In this document: piece by piece, positions 43,538 through 53,753 of the stretch | How the letters are laid out: the number at the start of each line of letters is the position of its first letter | How positions within the stretch are numbered: the stretch's first letter is position 1 | Source of the DNA: an uncultured Prevotellaceae bacterium | GTDB taxonomy: Bacteria; Bacteroidota; Bacteroidia; Bacteroidales; Bacteroidaceae | DNA length: 64,000 bases | Assembly (NCBI GenBank): GCA_900315565.1 | Contig: OMZS01000009.1 | Location: forward strand, 62,001 to 126,000 | Direction of reading: 5' to 3' | Position numbers and translations under genes: made by a program | Notes under the pieces: generated by a model | What the model was told of the DNA's origin: nothing | The model's database searches: none | The model's input: the letters and a program-made list of their open reading frames with translations, nothing else

Positions 43538-46108
43538 TTACAGACGGCCTTTCTCTTCGTTACCGGCACCGGTTCCGCGATACTTCGAGCTGCTGGCGTT
43601 GAAGTTGTAGCTGAGGGTCAGTCCCACACTTTGTGTATAGCTGTAAACATCCTGCACCGTCTTGCCTATGTCATAGTAAGTGGTTACCTTGCTCCTTGAC
43701 GTGCGGAAAATGTCGTTGGCATAAAGCGTACACGAAAGGCGTTCGTTCAAAAAAGTCTTCTGCACCCGGGCATTCACCGCGAAGTTGCTGCCGCGATACA
43801 TGAAACCCCAATGGTTGCTGCCGGTATAGTTGACTTGCGCCAATGCCTTCATTGTAGAATTGATGACGAACCAACTGTTCATATTGAAACTAAATTCGGG
43901 CTTGTTCAGTTTTTTCGGTGCTCCGTATGCCTCTGCATCGAACATCTGCTGATAGTAGTGCAGAGTGACGGTGGGTTGCCAGAATCCCAATTTGGGAGAT
44001 GCTGTGATGGTGGCATACACACGGTCCTGATGGTCGAAATTGGCGGGCTGGAAAATGCCAATCTCTTTCTCCTCGTCATAAACCCTGCAGATATGGGTAA
44101 AGAGGTCGTTCTCCCGCGTGAAGCCCGCGACAAAGGTCAGCCACGAATAGGTGAGGTTCAGGTCGATGCTCTGCCGTACCGACGGGCGTAGCAGCGGGTT
44201 GCCGCCTTCATAGAACATACGGCTGTCATAAACGATGACCGAACTCAGCATATTGTAGGGTGGACGTGTGATGCGCTTGCTGTAACTCAGCTGCGCGCTC
44301 CACTTGTCCTTCTGCCACGCTACAGACAGGTTGGGGAACCAGTCGTTATAGGTACGGCTGGGCTCTGCCTGCCAGACGCCAAACGAGCTGTAGTCGGTTT
44401 TCACGTGTTCGTAGCGCAGGCCAGCATCCAGACGCCACGGCCCCAGCTGCATCTCGTATTCGGCAAAACCGGCAATATTCTTTTCTTTCATCTCGTTGTC
44501 GGCCTCAGGTATGATGTTTTCCTGATTGACGTTGCGGCCATGACTTTGTGTGGATGTGGCTTCCGATCCGCCACTCAGCACGCCTTTCCAAACGGGATAA
44601 GTCAGCACCAGTTTGCCTGCTACCATCCGGCGGTCTTCGTTGCTAAGGGTGGTGATGGTGCGGTCGCCTAATTCTTTACTCAACTCCTGTTGGCTGAGCT
44701 GGTCCTCCGATTCGCGTCGCAACACGGTGGCATTGAGGTCGATGCCCAGATTTCCTACTTTTCCTACATAGTAGGTGTTCATTTCCCACACAGGTTTATC
44801 GGGTGATTTGATATCTGTTTTCAGGAAAACGTTGCCATAGAAATCCCCGTTTTTCAGATAGGTCTGACTCATATCTGTCTTGAACCGGTTATATAGTATT
44901 TTCTGAGAGGAGAAACTCAATCCTAATGAATGGTCGGCATTGAAGTCGTAACTCAGTCCGGTTCTGTACTCAAACCGCGTCCAGCTACTCCTAATCGGCA
45001 ACTCAACGTGAGCATCAAACTTGTCTTTTCTGATATGCAGCTCTTGTTCCACGTCTTGTTCAACACTGTAATGCCCGTTGTCGAGTGCTATGGTGGCAAA
45101 TGCTTCCAGTCCGCCTGTGCGGTATTTCAGCGTCAAGTCATCGTAGGTATTCCACTTGTTGTTTTTCCACGTATCACTGGTCACTATCAGACTCAGTCCG
45201 TCGCCCTGGGGCTTCAGTGTCTTGATGCGGATAACAGCATTCACCTCGGCATTGTATTTGGCGCCTGGGGCGGTAATAACATCTACGCTTTTGACATCAG
45301 CAGACTTGAGTTGTTTCAACTCGCTTGGGTCGCGCACCTTCTTATTGTTGATATAGATTTCAGGCTCGCCCTTGGCCAGCACCTCAAACTTGCCATTGCG
45401 GCCCTGCACCAATGGCATCATCGAAAGCAGGTCGTCGGCCGTGCCCACATTGTGCAGGATTGAGTGCTGCACATCCACCGTCATGCCGCCTTGCGCCATC
45501 TTGTACTGCGGAATCTCGCCTTTCACGGTGACGCCGCCAATGGTGTAGGTTTCGGGATGGAGGGTGATGGTGCCGATACTGCCGGTGCTGACATTGCGGG
45601 CGACGGTCTTGTAGCCTACGTACGACACCCTGACCACCACGCGTTGCTCCTTGCAGGGAACCACAAAGTCGCCATTCTCGTTGCTCACACTGCCATTGAT
45701 GAATGTTGAATCTTTTTGGGCCGTTTGCTTGTCGGCAATGCTGAGCAACGAGATGTTGGCGAACTCGATGGGGGCGCCCTTTTCATCCACCACGCGCCCA
45801 ATGACCTTTGTGTCCTCCTTTTGGGTACACTCAACGAAGATGCGGTTGTCGTCGAAAACCACTTTCATGGGATAGAAGCCAATGACCTCGCGCACGGCAT
45901 CTTCCACCGAGAGATGGCTGAAATGCGTAGTCACGGTGAAGTCCTCCAGCTCGTCGTAGATGAAGTAGATGGTTTTGTCTGTGCTTGCTGCGTTCAAGTC
46001 CTCAAGCACTTTCGACAGCGACTGGTTTCTGTATTCCCGGCTGATTGTCTGGGCATTCAGGCACAATGCAAAGCCACAGAGCAAGGCTGAGATAATAATC
46101 TTTTTCAT
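43538..46108 (-). CDS. STN-domain TonB-dependent receptor-like outer-membrane protein
   Basis: 856 residues. Signal peptide 'IISALLCGFALCLNAQ'. An STN signalling domain (about 20-95, 'SLSKVLEDLNAASTDKTIYF'), a carboxypeptidase-regulatory-like domain ('VIGRVVDEKGAPIEFANISL'), a plug-like region ('LLSMMPLVQGRNGKFEVL', 'VKSVDVITAPGAKY') and a large C-terminal barrel. The STN domain normally talks to an inner-membrane anti-sigma factor, and exactly such a gene lies 18 bp upstream. No SusD partner is present, so this is signalling or small-ligand uptake rather than a polysaccharide locus. Confidence 0.88.
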   Translation of the reverse strand: MKKIIISALLCGFALCLNAQTISREYRNQSLSKVLEDLNAASTDKTIYFIYDELEDFTVTTHFSHLSVEDAVREVIGFYPMKVVFDDNRIFVECTQKEDTKVIGRVVDEKGAPIEFANISLLSIADKQTAQKDSTFINGSVSNENGDFVVPCKEQRVVVRVSYVGYKTVARNVSTGSIGTITLHPETYTIGGVTVKGEIPQYKMAQGGMTVDVQHSILHNVGTADDLLSMMPLVQGRNGKFEVLAKGEPEIYINNKKVRDPSELKQLKSADVKSVDVITAPGAKYNAEVNAVIRIKTLKPQGDGLSLIVTSDTWKNNKWNTYDDLTLKYRTGGLEAFATIALDNGHYSVEQDVEQELHIRKDKFDAHVELPIRSSWTRFEYRTGLSYDFNADHSLGLSFSSQKILYNRFKTDMSQTYLKNGDFYGNVFLKTDIKSPDKPVWEMNTYYVGKVGNLGIDLNATVLRRESEDQLSQQELSKELGDRTITTLSNEDRRMVAGKLVLTYPVWKGVLSGGSEATSTQSHGRNVNQENIIPEADNEMKEKNIAGFAEYEMQLGPWRLDAGLRYEHVKTDYSSFGVWQAEPSRTYNDWFPNLSVAWQKDKWSAQLSYSKRITRPPYNMLSSVIVYDSRMFYEGGNPLLRPSVRQSIDLNLTYSWLTFVAGFTRENDLFTHICRVYDEEKEIGIFQPANFDHQDRVYATITASPKLGFWQPTVTLHYYQQMFDAEAYGAPKKLNKPEFSFNMNSWFVINSTMKALAQVNYTGSNHWGFMYRGSNFAVNARVQKTFLNERLSCTLYANDIFRTSRSKVTTYYDIGKTVQDVYSYTQSVGLTLSYNFNASSSKYRGTGAGNEEKGRL

Positions 46109-46126
46109 GTCTGTGAATGGCTTTAG

Positions 46127-46804
46127 TTATTTGACAATCAGTTTCTGGTTCTCTCGAGTAATGTAGATGCGGTCGAACTTGTTGAAAGTGGCGATAACAT
46201 CGTCAATGTCCACACTCTTATCCCAGGTGAAGTAAAGGCGCACGTGCTTCACATCCTCATTCTTATAGACGGTTTCCAGCTGATAGAAAGTTGCTATTTC
46301 ATTCAGGATTACAGTTAGCTCTTTGTCCTCAAAGACTACAGGCTTCGTCTGTGTGCTGTCCTGCTCCGCCAGCTGGGTGCCGGGCGCAGCATGCTGGTTG
46401 CCGGAAGAGACCATTGTTTCCGTCTGCACCTTTTCAGTCTGCGCCACGCTACGCGCATAGCGGAAAGCCGCGTAGGCAATACCCGAGAGCATCAGCACAC
46501 CTATTAACATAGCGGCTATCTTTCGGAGCGAAGAGGGGAAAGTAAAGAGTGGAGAATGGGAAGTGGAGAGTGAGGAGAGGCTTCTCTCCTTCTCACTAAA
46601 CAAAGCATCGGTGGCTCTTATCATCTGCTCGTACAGCTGCCGGCACTCCTCGTCGGCCATCAGTTGTCTGATGTCTTCGTCGGTGTAGCGCTCGGGGTGC
46701 TCCTGCATTTCCAGGAGTCGCTGTATTCGGCTGTCGGTCTTCTTTGCTTGCTGCCCGGCATTGTTGATGCCGTCTCGCTGCTCGTTGATTTCTTTGTTTG
46801 TCAT
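46127..46804 (-). CDS. Anti-sigma factor of the FecR/DUF4974 type, short form
   Basis: 225 residues, well below the usual 300-plus. N-terminal cytoplasmic part with 'RIQRLLEMQEHPERYTDEDI', a Ser-rich linker ('SLSSLSTSHSPLFTFPSS') encoded by a simple repeat, one membrane segment ('IAAMLIGVLMLSGIAYAAF'), and a periplasmic C-terminal STN-like domain ('LTVILNEIATFYQLETVY'). The central FecR domain is missing. It overlaps the sigma gene by four bases (46801-46804), so the two are coupled. Confidence 0.82.
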   Translation of the reverse strand: MTNKEINEQRDGINNAGQQAKKTDSRIQRLLEMQEHPERYTDEDIRQLMADEECRQLYEQMIRATDALFSEKERSLSSLSTSHSPLFTFPSSLRKIAAMLIGVLMLSGIAYAAFRYARSVAQTEKVQTETMVSSGNQHAAPGTQLAEQDSTQTKPVVFEDKELTVILNEIATFYQLETVYKNEDVKHVRLYFTWDKSVDIDDVIATFNKFDRIYITRENQKLIVK

Positions 46805-47289
46805 GGGTTGAATCTTTTTTTGAGTTTTGTAATAGCCTGAGAGAGATGTTTATAGACGGCGGCCTCGCTGATACCAACCAGCTCCGCTATTTCGCGGTAC
46901 TTCAGCCGTTCGCCGTAGTGCATTTGAAACACACGGCGGGTTTGCGGTGTCATTTCTGTCTGGACGAACTGCTGATACTCCCTGTACTGCTCTTCCTCTT
47001 CGTCGCGACGGTCATCATCATTATCTTCAAGGGGAAGTGTACGCCGCAAGCGTTCCTGCAGTTTCATCCGCTTCAGTCGGTTCAGGCATTCAAAGCGTAC
47101 GCTGCTCCTGACGTAGGCCAACAGCCGCTCGCCTTCGGGCAGAATATCCATCGCCATCAGCCGTGTTATCACGTCGCTGACGGCATCGCGGGCATCCTCC
47201 TCGTCGTGCAACAGAATGCAAGCCCTTCTGAGCAGTTCGTCGTAGTACAGGCGGTACAGTTCCGCCACTGTCTGTCTTCTCTTAGGCAT
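46801..47289 (-). CDS. ECF sigma factor
   Basis: 162 residues. Region 2 at the N-terminus ('ELYRLYYDELLRRACILLHD', 'DARDAVSDVITRLM') and region 4 at the C-terminus ('TRRVFQMHYGERLKYREIAE', 'ISEAAVYKHLSQAITKLKK'). Directs RNA polymerase to its own regulon, most likely including the receptor gene downstream. Preceded by a terminator-promoter junction. Confidence 0.93.
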   Translation of the reverse strand: MPKRRQTVAELYRLYYDELLRRACILLHDEEDARDAVSDVITRLMAMDILPEGERLLAYVRSSVRFECLNRLKRMKLQERLRRTLPLEDNDDDRRDEEEEQYREYQQFVQTEMTPQTRRVFQMHYGERLKYREIAELVGISEAAVYKHLSQAITKLKKRFNP

Positions 47290-47364
47290 TCTTTTCTTTG
47301 TCTTTTTTATCTATAAGACAATTAAGCTGTGAGTTTCCCAACCCCACAAAACAAGAAATCATTG

Positions 47365-47404
47365 CAAAGATACAAAAAAAGCCCGAATCGGCAGATGATT
47401 CGGG
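47365..47404 (-). terminator. Terminator of the lipoprotein gene overlapping the sigma-gene promoter
   Basis: On the minus strand the stem GATTCGGG/CCCGAATC (47404-47397 with 47389-47382) is followed by seven T (47380-47374) and then TATCTTTG (47372-47365), the -7 element for the sigma gene. Confidence 0.75.
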
Positions 47405-47464
47405 AAGTTCTTTAGTTTGCAATTCTATGACTGTTGTCAGTTCTTTCTTTCACTTGTGCTTTCG

Positions 47465-48265
47465 TCAAAGAAAATCCGGCGGAAGGATGAAAGAACTGAG
47501 TATTTCGGTTTCTACAGCGTCGCCCAGGCCTGTATCGACAAGCACGAAGGGCACATCTCTGCGCGATAGTTTCGATGTGCCAAAACCCGACTGCTTGATG
47601 CCAAGCATATAGAAGAACTGGGCGGAGACATCGGCGTCGTTGTCCAAAATAGAGAAATTGTAGGTGACACCTCCCACGGGAATGCGCAAAAGCGTGTTTT
47701 TGCCTGTGCCATGAAGCGAAATCTTGTTCTTCTCAATCAGCTGGCTGGGCTGCGGCGAGAGGGCCGACTGCATGCTGGTCACCTTGAACAAATAACTGTT
47801 CAGGTTGCCATCGATGACCAGCAACATTTGCGGACTGCTGGCGGTGAGTGCCGGATGGGTGCTCTTTTTTACCAGCATTGCGGCATAGCCAACAGTAAGC
47901 CGAAGGCTGAAAGCCACCGAGTCTTGTGTTCGTATGTCGCGAATGCCGATGGTGGTTTGGCCCTCGCGAAGGTTTCCGCTGAAGTATATGTTCACCGTCT
48001 GGTCAGCGTCCCACAATCCAGAATACATGTCGGAATAGGTGCGCACGTCCATCTTTACCAGCGACGTGTCGGCCAGGGTAACCCTCACACGCTTGCTGCC
48101 AAAAAAAACCGGCACCTGCAGCGTTCCCGTGCAGGGCATTGAGTATTCATTCTGACGGAGCGTCAGTTTGCCATAGTCTATATCGCCGAAAGTATCTTTC
48201 AGACACGAAACAAAGGTCGTGGCCAAAAGCAGCAGCATTGAAAAAGCGGCAACCCATCTTCTCAT
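47465..48265 (-). CDS. Lipoprotein with beta-rich domain, unknown function
   Basis: 266 residues from ATG 48265, which overlaps the waaA stop by ATGA (48265-48262). The open frame extends upstream through waaA but that part is a shadow. Lipobox 'TTFVSC' after 'AAFSMLLLLA'. The mature part looks like an N-terminal beta sandwich ('SMPCTGTLQVPVFFGSKRVR') followed by 'SVAFSLRLTVGYAAMLVKK'. No family recognised. The coupling to waaA may reflect an envelope role. Confidence 0.7.
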   Translation of the reverse strand: MRRWVAAFSMLLLLATTFVSCLKDTFGDIDYGKLTLRQNEYSMPCTGTLQVPVFFGSKRVRVTLADTSLVKMDVRTYSDMYSGLWDADQTVNIYFSGNLREGQTTIGIRDIRTQDSVAFSLRLTVGYAAMLVKKSTHPALTASSPQMLLVIDGNLNSYLFKVTSMQSALSPQPSQLIEKNKISLHGTGKNTLLRIPVGGVTYNFSILDNDADVSAQFFYMLGIKQSGFGTSKLSRRDVPFVLVDTGLGDAVETEILSSFILPPDFL

Positions 48266-49503
48266 AGTCCTACCGATTTGAGTATTTTGTCGGTTGCGCC
48301 TGCGCGCCCGGCAACGTAACGCCCGGCCTGCTCTCCTCGCTCGGCCATCTGTTCGGGATGCTCGCCGAAGAGGTTCATCTGTGACTCGAAGTCGGCATAG
48401 CTGCTGATTTCTATTCCGCCACCATTCTGTTTCAGGTCGTGCGCCTCTTGGAAACGCGCGTTGTTGGGGCCGAAAAACACGGGCACTCCCCATGCGGCAG
48501 CCTCGGGCAGATTGTGAATGCCCACGCCAAAGCCGCCACCCACATAGGCCACGTTGCCATAGTGGTAAATGCTGCTGAGCAGCCCGAAACAATCGATGAT
48601 AAGCACATCGTAGGATGAGGGATTGAGCGCGGAATCAGAGGAAGAAAGCTGAGAATAGCGCACCACCCTACGCCCTTGCAGCATTTTCTCTATCTGCTGC
48701 AAATGGTCTTCGCCGATGACATGCGGCGCAATGATGAGTTTCCAATCGGGGTGCTCGTTGAAGTAGCGAATAAAGATTTCCTCGTCGGGCGGCCACGACG
48801 AACCGGCCACAAATACCTTCACGTCTTTGTTGCCCCCGACAAAGTTCTCAACCAATGGCAGCTGCTTGGCCTGCTGCTTGATTTGCAGCACGCGGTCGAA
48901 GCGGGTGTCGCCGGTAATCTCTACGCTGGTGATGCCCAGTTTGGCCAGCAAGTCGCGGCTCACCTCGTTTTGCACAAAAAACTTTGTGAAACACTTCAGC
49001 ACGCGCCCGTACTGCCGCCCGTACCAGCGGAAGAACACCTGCTCGGGACGGAAAATGCTGGAAACACTGTAGGTGGGCACGTTGCGATGCTTCAGTATGT
49101 GCAGGTAATTGTACCAGAACTCATACTTGATGAAAAAAGCCATCGAGGGACGCACCAGGCGCAGAAAACGCCTCGCATTGCTAATGGTGTCGAGGGGCAA
49201 ATAACAAACAATGTCGGCACCCTCGTAGTTTTTTCGCACCTCGTAGCCCGAAGGCGAAAAGAAGGTGAGCAAAATCTTGTATTCGGGATGGTCGCGCCGG
49301 ATGCGCTCCATGATGGGGCGCCCCTGCTCAAACTCTCCCAGCGAAGCGGCATGCACCCAGATATACTCGGCATTGGCATCTACTTTTGAGCGCAACACTG
49401 AGAATGCGGCGCGTTCGCCACGCCACATTTTCTTAACTTTCTTGCTGAACAGGCTGGCAACGGCCACGCCCGCCAAATACAAGTAGATGACAACGTTGTA
49501 CAT
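48262..49503 (-). CDS. waaA: 3-deoxy-D-manno-octulosonate transferase
   Basis: 413 residues. Adds Kdo to lipid A precursor at the inner membrane. N-terminal membrane anchor ('MYNVVIYLYLAGVAVASLF'), 'IWVHAASLGEFEQGRPIMER' with the catalytic Glu, 'LLTFFSPSGYEVRKNY', and in the C-terminal domain 'VAYVGGGFGVGIHNLPEAAA', which binds CMP-Kdo. All fit the GT30 family. Confidence 0.95.
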   Translation of the reverse strand: MYNVVIYLYLAGVAVASLFSKKVKKMWRGERAAFSVLRSKVDANAEYIWVHAASLGEFEQGRPIMERIRRDHPEYKILLTFFSPSGYEVRKNYEGADIVCYLPLDTISNARRFLRLVRPSMAFFIKYEFWYNYLHILKHRNVPTYSVSSIFRPEQVFFRWYGRQYGRVLKCFTKFFVQNEVSRDLLAKLGITSVEITGDTRFDRVLQIKQQAKQLPLVENFVGGNKDVKVFVAGSSWPPDEEIFIRYFNEHPDWKLIIAPHVIGEDHLQQIEKMLQGRRVVRYSQLSSSDSALNPSSYDVLIIDCFGLLSSIYHYGNVAYVGGGFGVGIHNLPEAAAWGVPVFFGPNNARFQEAHDLKQNGGGIEISSYADFESQMNLFGEHPEQMAERGEQAGRYVAGRAGATDKILKSVGL

Positions 49504-49554
49504 CCAGAACCGCTTTCTATTTCGAGATTTCTATGGTTTCGTTTTTGCGAGGCC

Positions 49555-51072
49555 TCAGCCCAGCACTTCAATGGCGCGACGCATGCGGCGCAGGGTTTCT
49601 TCCTTTCCGAGGAAGGCCGAAATATCGAACATGCCGGGGCCTTTGCCCTCGCCCACCAGCGTCAGGCGCCAGGCGTTCATAATGTTGCCCAGCTTGTAGT
49701 CGTTCTGCTCAATCCATGCTTTCACCGCCTCTTCCTGACTCTCAAGCGAGAAGTCGTCGAGCTGCTCCAGCAGGTCGGCCAATTCGGTCATGCACTTCGC
49801 CGAGTCGTCCTTCCAGCGCTTCTTGCGGGTTTTCTCGTCGTACTCCACCGGCGGAATAAAGAAGAACGAGCACAGCGGCCACAGCTCTTTGACAAAGCTG
49901 ACGCGGTCTTTCATCATGGCCACCACCTGAGTGACGCGCTCCAACGGCTCGTCGATGCCATTGTTGGCCACGATAGGAGCAAACAGCTGGGCTATCTCCT
50001 CGTTGCTCTTGCGCAAAATATACTCGTGGTTGAACCAGATGCCTTTTTGATAGTCGAACTTGGCGCCGGCTTTCGAGCAACGCCCGATGTCGAACGCCTC
50101 CACCAGCTCAGCGAGCGAGAACAGCTCTTGCTCGGTGCCCGGATTCCATCCCAGCATGGCCAAGAAATTGACCACTGCCTCGGGGAAATAGCCGCTCTCG
50201 CGGAAACCCGAGCTCACCTCGCCCGTCTTGGGGTCGTGCCATTCGAGCGGGAACACGGGGAAGCCCAGACGGTCGCCGTCGCGCTTGCTCAGCTTGCCTT
50301 TACCCTCGGGTTTGAGCAGCAGGGGCAGGTGGGCAAAGCGGGGCATGGTGTCTTCCCATCCGAAGGCCCGGTAGAGCAGCACGTGCAGCGGAGCACTGGG
50401 CAGCCACTCCTCGCCACGAATGACGTGGGTAATCTCCATGAGATGGTCGTCAACAATGTTGGCCAGATGGTAGGTGGGCAGCTCGTCGGCACTCTTGTAG
50501 AGCACTTTGTCGTCGAGGATGTCGCTCTTCACGCGCACCTCGCCGCGAATCATATCGTTGACAAGAATTTCCTCACCCGGCTGAATAAGGAAACGCACCA
50601 CATACTGGCTGCCGCCGTCGATTTCGTCCTGCACCTCAGAAGCCGGCATGGTGAGCGAGTTGCGCATCATGCCGCGGGTGCGTGTGTCGTACTGGAAATT
50701 TGGTATCTCGTTGCGTTTTGCCTCCAGTTCCTCGGGTGTGTCGAAGGCAATGTAAGCCTTGCCTGCTTCGAGCAACTGGTCCACATATTTCTTATATATA
50801 GGGCGCCGCTCGCTCTGCCGGTAGGGGCCTTTGTCGCCCCCGAAGCTTACGCCCTCGTCGAACTTGATGCCCAGCCAACGAAACGACTCGATGATGTACT
50901 CCTCGGCTCCAGGCACAAAACGGTTTGAATCGGTATCCTCAATACGGAAAACTAAATCGCCGCCGTGCTGGCGCGCAAACAGATAATTGAACAATGCGGT
51001 GCGCACGCCACCAATGTGCAAAGGCCCCGTGGGACTCGGTGCAAAACGCACTCTAACCTTATTTTCTGCCAT
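49555..51072 (-). CDS. gltX: Glutamyl-tRNA synthetase
   Basis: 505 residues from ATG 51072 ('[20 protein letters not shown]'). The open frame runs on upstream to 51711 but that part is antisense to the 7TM-HD gene and not real. Class I signature '[11 protein letters not shown]' (HIGH motif) and '[11 protein letters not shown]' (KMSKS equivalent) are intact. A minus-strand TAATTTTG (51097-51090) is a possible -7 element 18 bp before the start. Confidence 0.97.
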   Translation of the reverse strand: MAENKVRVRFAPSPTGPLHIGGVRTALFNYLFARQHGGDLVFRIEDTDSNRFVPGAEEYIIESFRWLGIKFDEGVSFGGDKGPYRQSERRPIYKKYVDQLLEAGKAYIAFDTPEELEAKRNEIPNFQYDTRTRGMMRNSLTMPASEVQDEIDGGSQYVVRFLIQPGEEILVNDMIRGEVRVKSDILDDKVLYKSADELPTYHLANIVDDHLMEITHVIRGEEWLPSAPLHVLLYRAFGWEDTMPRFAHLPLLLKPEGKGKLSKRDGDRLGFPVFPLEWHDPKTGEVSSGFRESGYFPEAVVNFLAMLGWNPGTEQELFSLAELVEAFDIGRCSKAGAKFDYQKGIWFNHEYILRKSNEEIAQLFAPIVANNGIDEPLERVTQVVAMMKDRVSFVKELWPLCSFFFIPPVEYDEKTRKKRWKDDSAKCMTELADLLEQLDDFSLESQEEAVKAWIEQNDYKLGNIMNAWRLTLVGEGKGPGMFDISAFLGKEETLRRMRRAIEVLG

Positions 51073-51165
51073 TATTGCTAATTTTTGTGCAAAATTACAC
51101 TTTTTTTTGCATAATAGCGTATTTTTTTTGTATTTTCGCACTGTAATCGGTAAAAACTGAATTTT

Positions 51166-53301
51166 ATGACAAAGAATCCCGACCAAAACGAAAGCACGAA
51201 CACGGGCTATCACATGCTGAGAATAGCCCTGGTCATTGCCACTATTGCACTCATCGTATGGGCTTTGCCGCGCACCACACGCCAGCAATACCACTACGAC
51301 GTGGGCAAGCCATGGATGTACGGCTCGTTCATCGCACAATTCGACTTTCCCATCTACAAGACCGACGAAACCATCAAAGCCGAGCAGGACAGCCTCATCA
51401 ACCAGTTTGAGCCTTACTTCAGCTACGACACCGAGGTGGAGAAAAAACAAATCAACAAATTTCTCTACGACTTTCAGGGAGGCATACCCGGACTTTCGGC
51501 CGACTACATTGGCGTTATCACCGACCGGCTGCACCGACTCTATCAGTCGGGCATCATGTCGCCCACACAATACGACAAACTGTCGAAAGACAGCACCAAC
51601 ATGGTGCGCATCATCAACGGGAAGGAGGCCACCGGACTGCAAATCAACTGCCTCTACTCCACCAAGACGGCCTATACTAAAATCTTCACCGACGAGAAAC
51701 TGGCCCCCCATCGCGCCATTCTACAGAAATGCAACCTGACAGAGTACATCGCGCCCAACGTGCTCTACGACAAGGAGCGAAGCGAAACCGAGCAGGCCGA
51801 CTTGCTCAGCTCCATACCGCTGGCCAGCGGCATGGTGCTCAGCGGACAAAAGATTATCGACCGCGGCGAGATTGTTGACGACTACACTTTCCGCGTGCTC
51901 AACTCATTCGACCGCGAAATGCAGCGACGAAACTCATCGTCAGCCGAGATTGCCACCACCGTGCTCGGACAAATACTCTACGTGGGCATCTTCATCCTGC
52001 TCTACACCATCTACCTGGCCCTCTTCCGCAAAGACTACTTCGAGAACACCCGCGCCATACTCATGCTCTACGGCATGCTGGCCATCTTCCCCATCATTGT
52101 TTCCATCATGATGGAGCACACCATTCTGAGCATCTACATAGTGCCCTTCGCCATTGTGCCCATCCTCACGCGCGTGTTCATGGACTCGCGCACCGCCTTC
52201 ATCACCCATGCCATCATGATACTGCTCTGCGCAGCTGCCGTGAAATATCAGTACGAGTTTATCATCGTGCAGCTCACCTCAGGACTCGTGGCCATCTACT
52301 CGCTGCGCGAACTCTACAACCGCGCACAGCTGTTCAAGACAGCCATTCTCATCACGCTGGCCAGCGCAGCCGTATATATGTCGCTGCAGCTCATGCAGGA
52401 CAACGACATCTTCACCTTCGACCACACCATGTACACACACCTCGTGGCCAACGGCGTGCTGCTGCTCTTCGCCTACCCGCTGATGTACCTCATCGAGAAA
52501 ACCTTCGGATTCATCTCCGACGTGGCACTCATCGAGCTGTCGAACACCAGCAAGGACGTGCTCAGAAGCCTCAGCGAGCAGGCGCCCGGCACATTCCAGC
52601 ACAGCATCATGGTGGGCAACCTGGCTGCCGAAATAGCCAACCGCATCGGAGCCAAGGCACAGCTCGTCAGAACCGGCGCTTTCTACCACGACATCGGGAA
52701 AATGCAAAATCCCGCCTTCTTCACCGAGAACCAAAAGGGCAACAACCCGCTCAACAACATGGACCGGCGCCAGGCAGCGCAAATAGTTATCAGCCATGTC
52801 ACCGAAGGACTGAAACTGGCCGACAAGCACGACCTGCCCGCCATCATCAAAGACTTCATTGCCACCCACCACGGCCACGGCAAAACCAAGTATTTCTACA
52901 TTTCGTACCTCAACGAGCACCCCGACGAGCAAGTAGATGAACAGCCGTTCACTTATCCTGGGCCCAATCCCTTCACCCGCGAGCAGGCCATTCTGATGAT
53001 GGCCGACTCAGTGGAGGCCGCCGCACGCTCACTGACCGAATACACCGAACAGAGCATCAGCCAACTCGTCAACCAAATCATCGACTCGCAAATGGCCGAC
53101 GGATACTTTACCAACTGCCCCATCACTTTCTACGACATCTCGCAGGCCAAGGAAGTGCTCATCGAGCGACTCATGAGCATCTACCACACTCGCGTCACCT
53201 ACCCCACCCTCAACAAACCCGACGACGCAAAAGCCAATGCCGACACCTCTCGCAAATCGCCTGAAGAGCCGCGCCGGCGCAGCGAACGCCACAAAAAGTA
53301 A
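51166..53301 (+). CDS. 7TM-HD family cyclic-di-AMP phosphodiesterase (PgpH type)
   Basis: 711 residues. N-terminal membrane segment ('[17 protein letters not shown]'), an extracytoplasmic domain (about 40-265), a block of about seven membrane helices (about 270-455), then a cytoplasmic HD domain with '[20 protein letters not shown]', '[14 protein letters not shown]', '[14 protein letters not shown]' and '[14 protein letters not shown]', supplying the metal-binding His/Asp set. The C-terminus is basic and disordered. PgpH proteins hydrolyse c-di-AMP and help set turgor and wall homeostasis. Divergent from gltX. Confidence 0.93.
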   Translation: MTKNPDQNESTNTGYHMLRIALVIATIALIVWALPRTTRQQYHYDVGKPWMYGSFIAQFDFPIYKTDETIKAEQDSLINQFEPYFSYDTEVEKKQINKFLYDFQGGIPGLSADYIGVITDRLHRLYQSGIMSPTQYDKLSKDSTNMVRIINGKEATGLQINCLYSTKTAYTKIFTDEKLAPHRAILQKCNLTEYIAPNVLYDKERSETEQADLLSSIPLASGMVLSGQKIIDRGEIVDDYTFRVLNSFDREMQRRNSSSAEIATTVLGQILYVGIFILLYTIYLALFRKDYFENTRAILMLYGMLAIFPIIVSIMMEHTILSIYIVPFAIVPILTRVFMDSRTAFITHAIMILLCAAAVKYQYEFIIVQLTSGLVAIYSLRELYNRAQLFKTAILITLASAAVYMSLQLMQDNDIFTFDHTMYTHLVANGVLLLFAYPLMYLIEKTFGFISDVALIELSNTSKDVLRSLSEQAPGTFQHSIMVGNLAAEIANRIGAKAQLVRTGAFYHDIGKMQNPAFFTENQKGNNPLNNMDRRQAAQIVISHVTEGLKLADKHDLPAIIKDFIATHHGHGKTKYFYISYLNEHPDEQVDEQPFTYPGPNPFTREQAILMMADSVEAAARSLTEYTEQSISQLVNQIIDSQMADGYFTNCPITFYDISQAKEVLIERLMSIYHTRVTYPTLNKPDDAKANADTSRKSPEEPRRRSERHKK

Positions 53302-53371
53302 CAACAGCACCTACGGATTTTTGCCCGAAACCAAGAGCAGGGATAATATCGCCGGCAATAAACTCAAAATT

Positions 53372-53560
53372 TTCTAGAGATTTTTGGCGTAATGCCGTGA
53401 GTTATTTTCGTAACCCACGGCATTATTTTTTTATCTCACGACGATAAGGTGAAATTTTCTAGAGAATTTTCTAGCAACGCCGTGAGTTATTATCGCAATG
53501 CCGTGAGTTATTTTTGCAACTCACCACATCATTATTTCTTTTCACGACATTCGGAGAGCT
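53372..53560. repeat. CCGTGAGTTA / TTCTCTAGAAA repeat, copy downstream of the 7TM-HD gene
   Basis: 53391-53475 is the reverse complement of 39361-39446 at about 85% identity, with hairpin AATGCCGTGA..CACGGCATTA (53391-53426). Two further GCCGTGAGTTAT units follow (53479-53512). Confidence 0.75.
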
Positions 53561-53611
53561 ATGCCGGGGGAGAGCACAAAAACGCTGTTGTTTGCGCACA
53601 CAAAAGACGAG

Positions 53612-53647
53612 AAAACCTGCACAAAATTGCACTTTTGTGCAGGTTTT
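53612..53647. terminator. Perfect 15 bp inverted repeat upstream of the porin gene
   Basis: AAAACCTGCACAAAA (53612-53626) pairs with TTTTGTGCAGGTTTT (53633-53647) around TTGCAC. A/T ends on both sides allow action in both directions; GCACAAAA-like units recur up to 53657. It might equally be an operator. Confidence 0.5.
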
Positions 53648-53713
53648 GTGCAATTTTTAGTGAATAAAAGTTAAATACACGGGGTAAAAATAGGAAAATA
53701 TGAACAATGGAGA

Positions 53714-53721
53714 TACCTTTG
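53714..53721 (+). promoter_or_regulatory. Promoter -7 element of the porin gene
   Basis: TACCTTTG, exact match. It lies inside a longer reading frame (ATG 53700), which shows that the start at 53754 is the right one. Confidence 0.6.
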
Positions 53722-53753
53722 CAACCAATTTTTACAAAGTTTTGTTTAAGGAT

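Noticed and set aside
48266-48592. N-terminal extension of the lipoprotein frame into waaA
   Set aside because: The extension is an out-of-frame reading of waaA; ATG 48265 gives a proper lipoprotein signal and an ATGA overlap.
51073-51711. N-terminal extension of the gltX frame
   Set aside because: It is antisense to the 7TM-HD gene and continues past the canonical '[16 protein letters not shown]' start; the intergenic sequence contains the promoter region.
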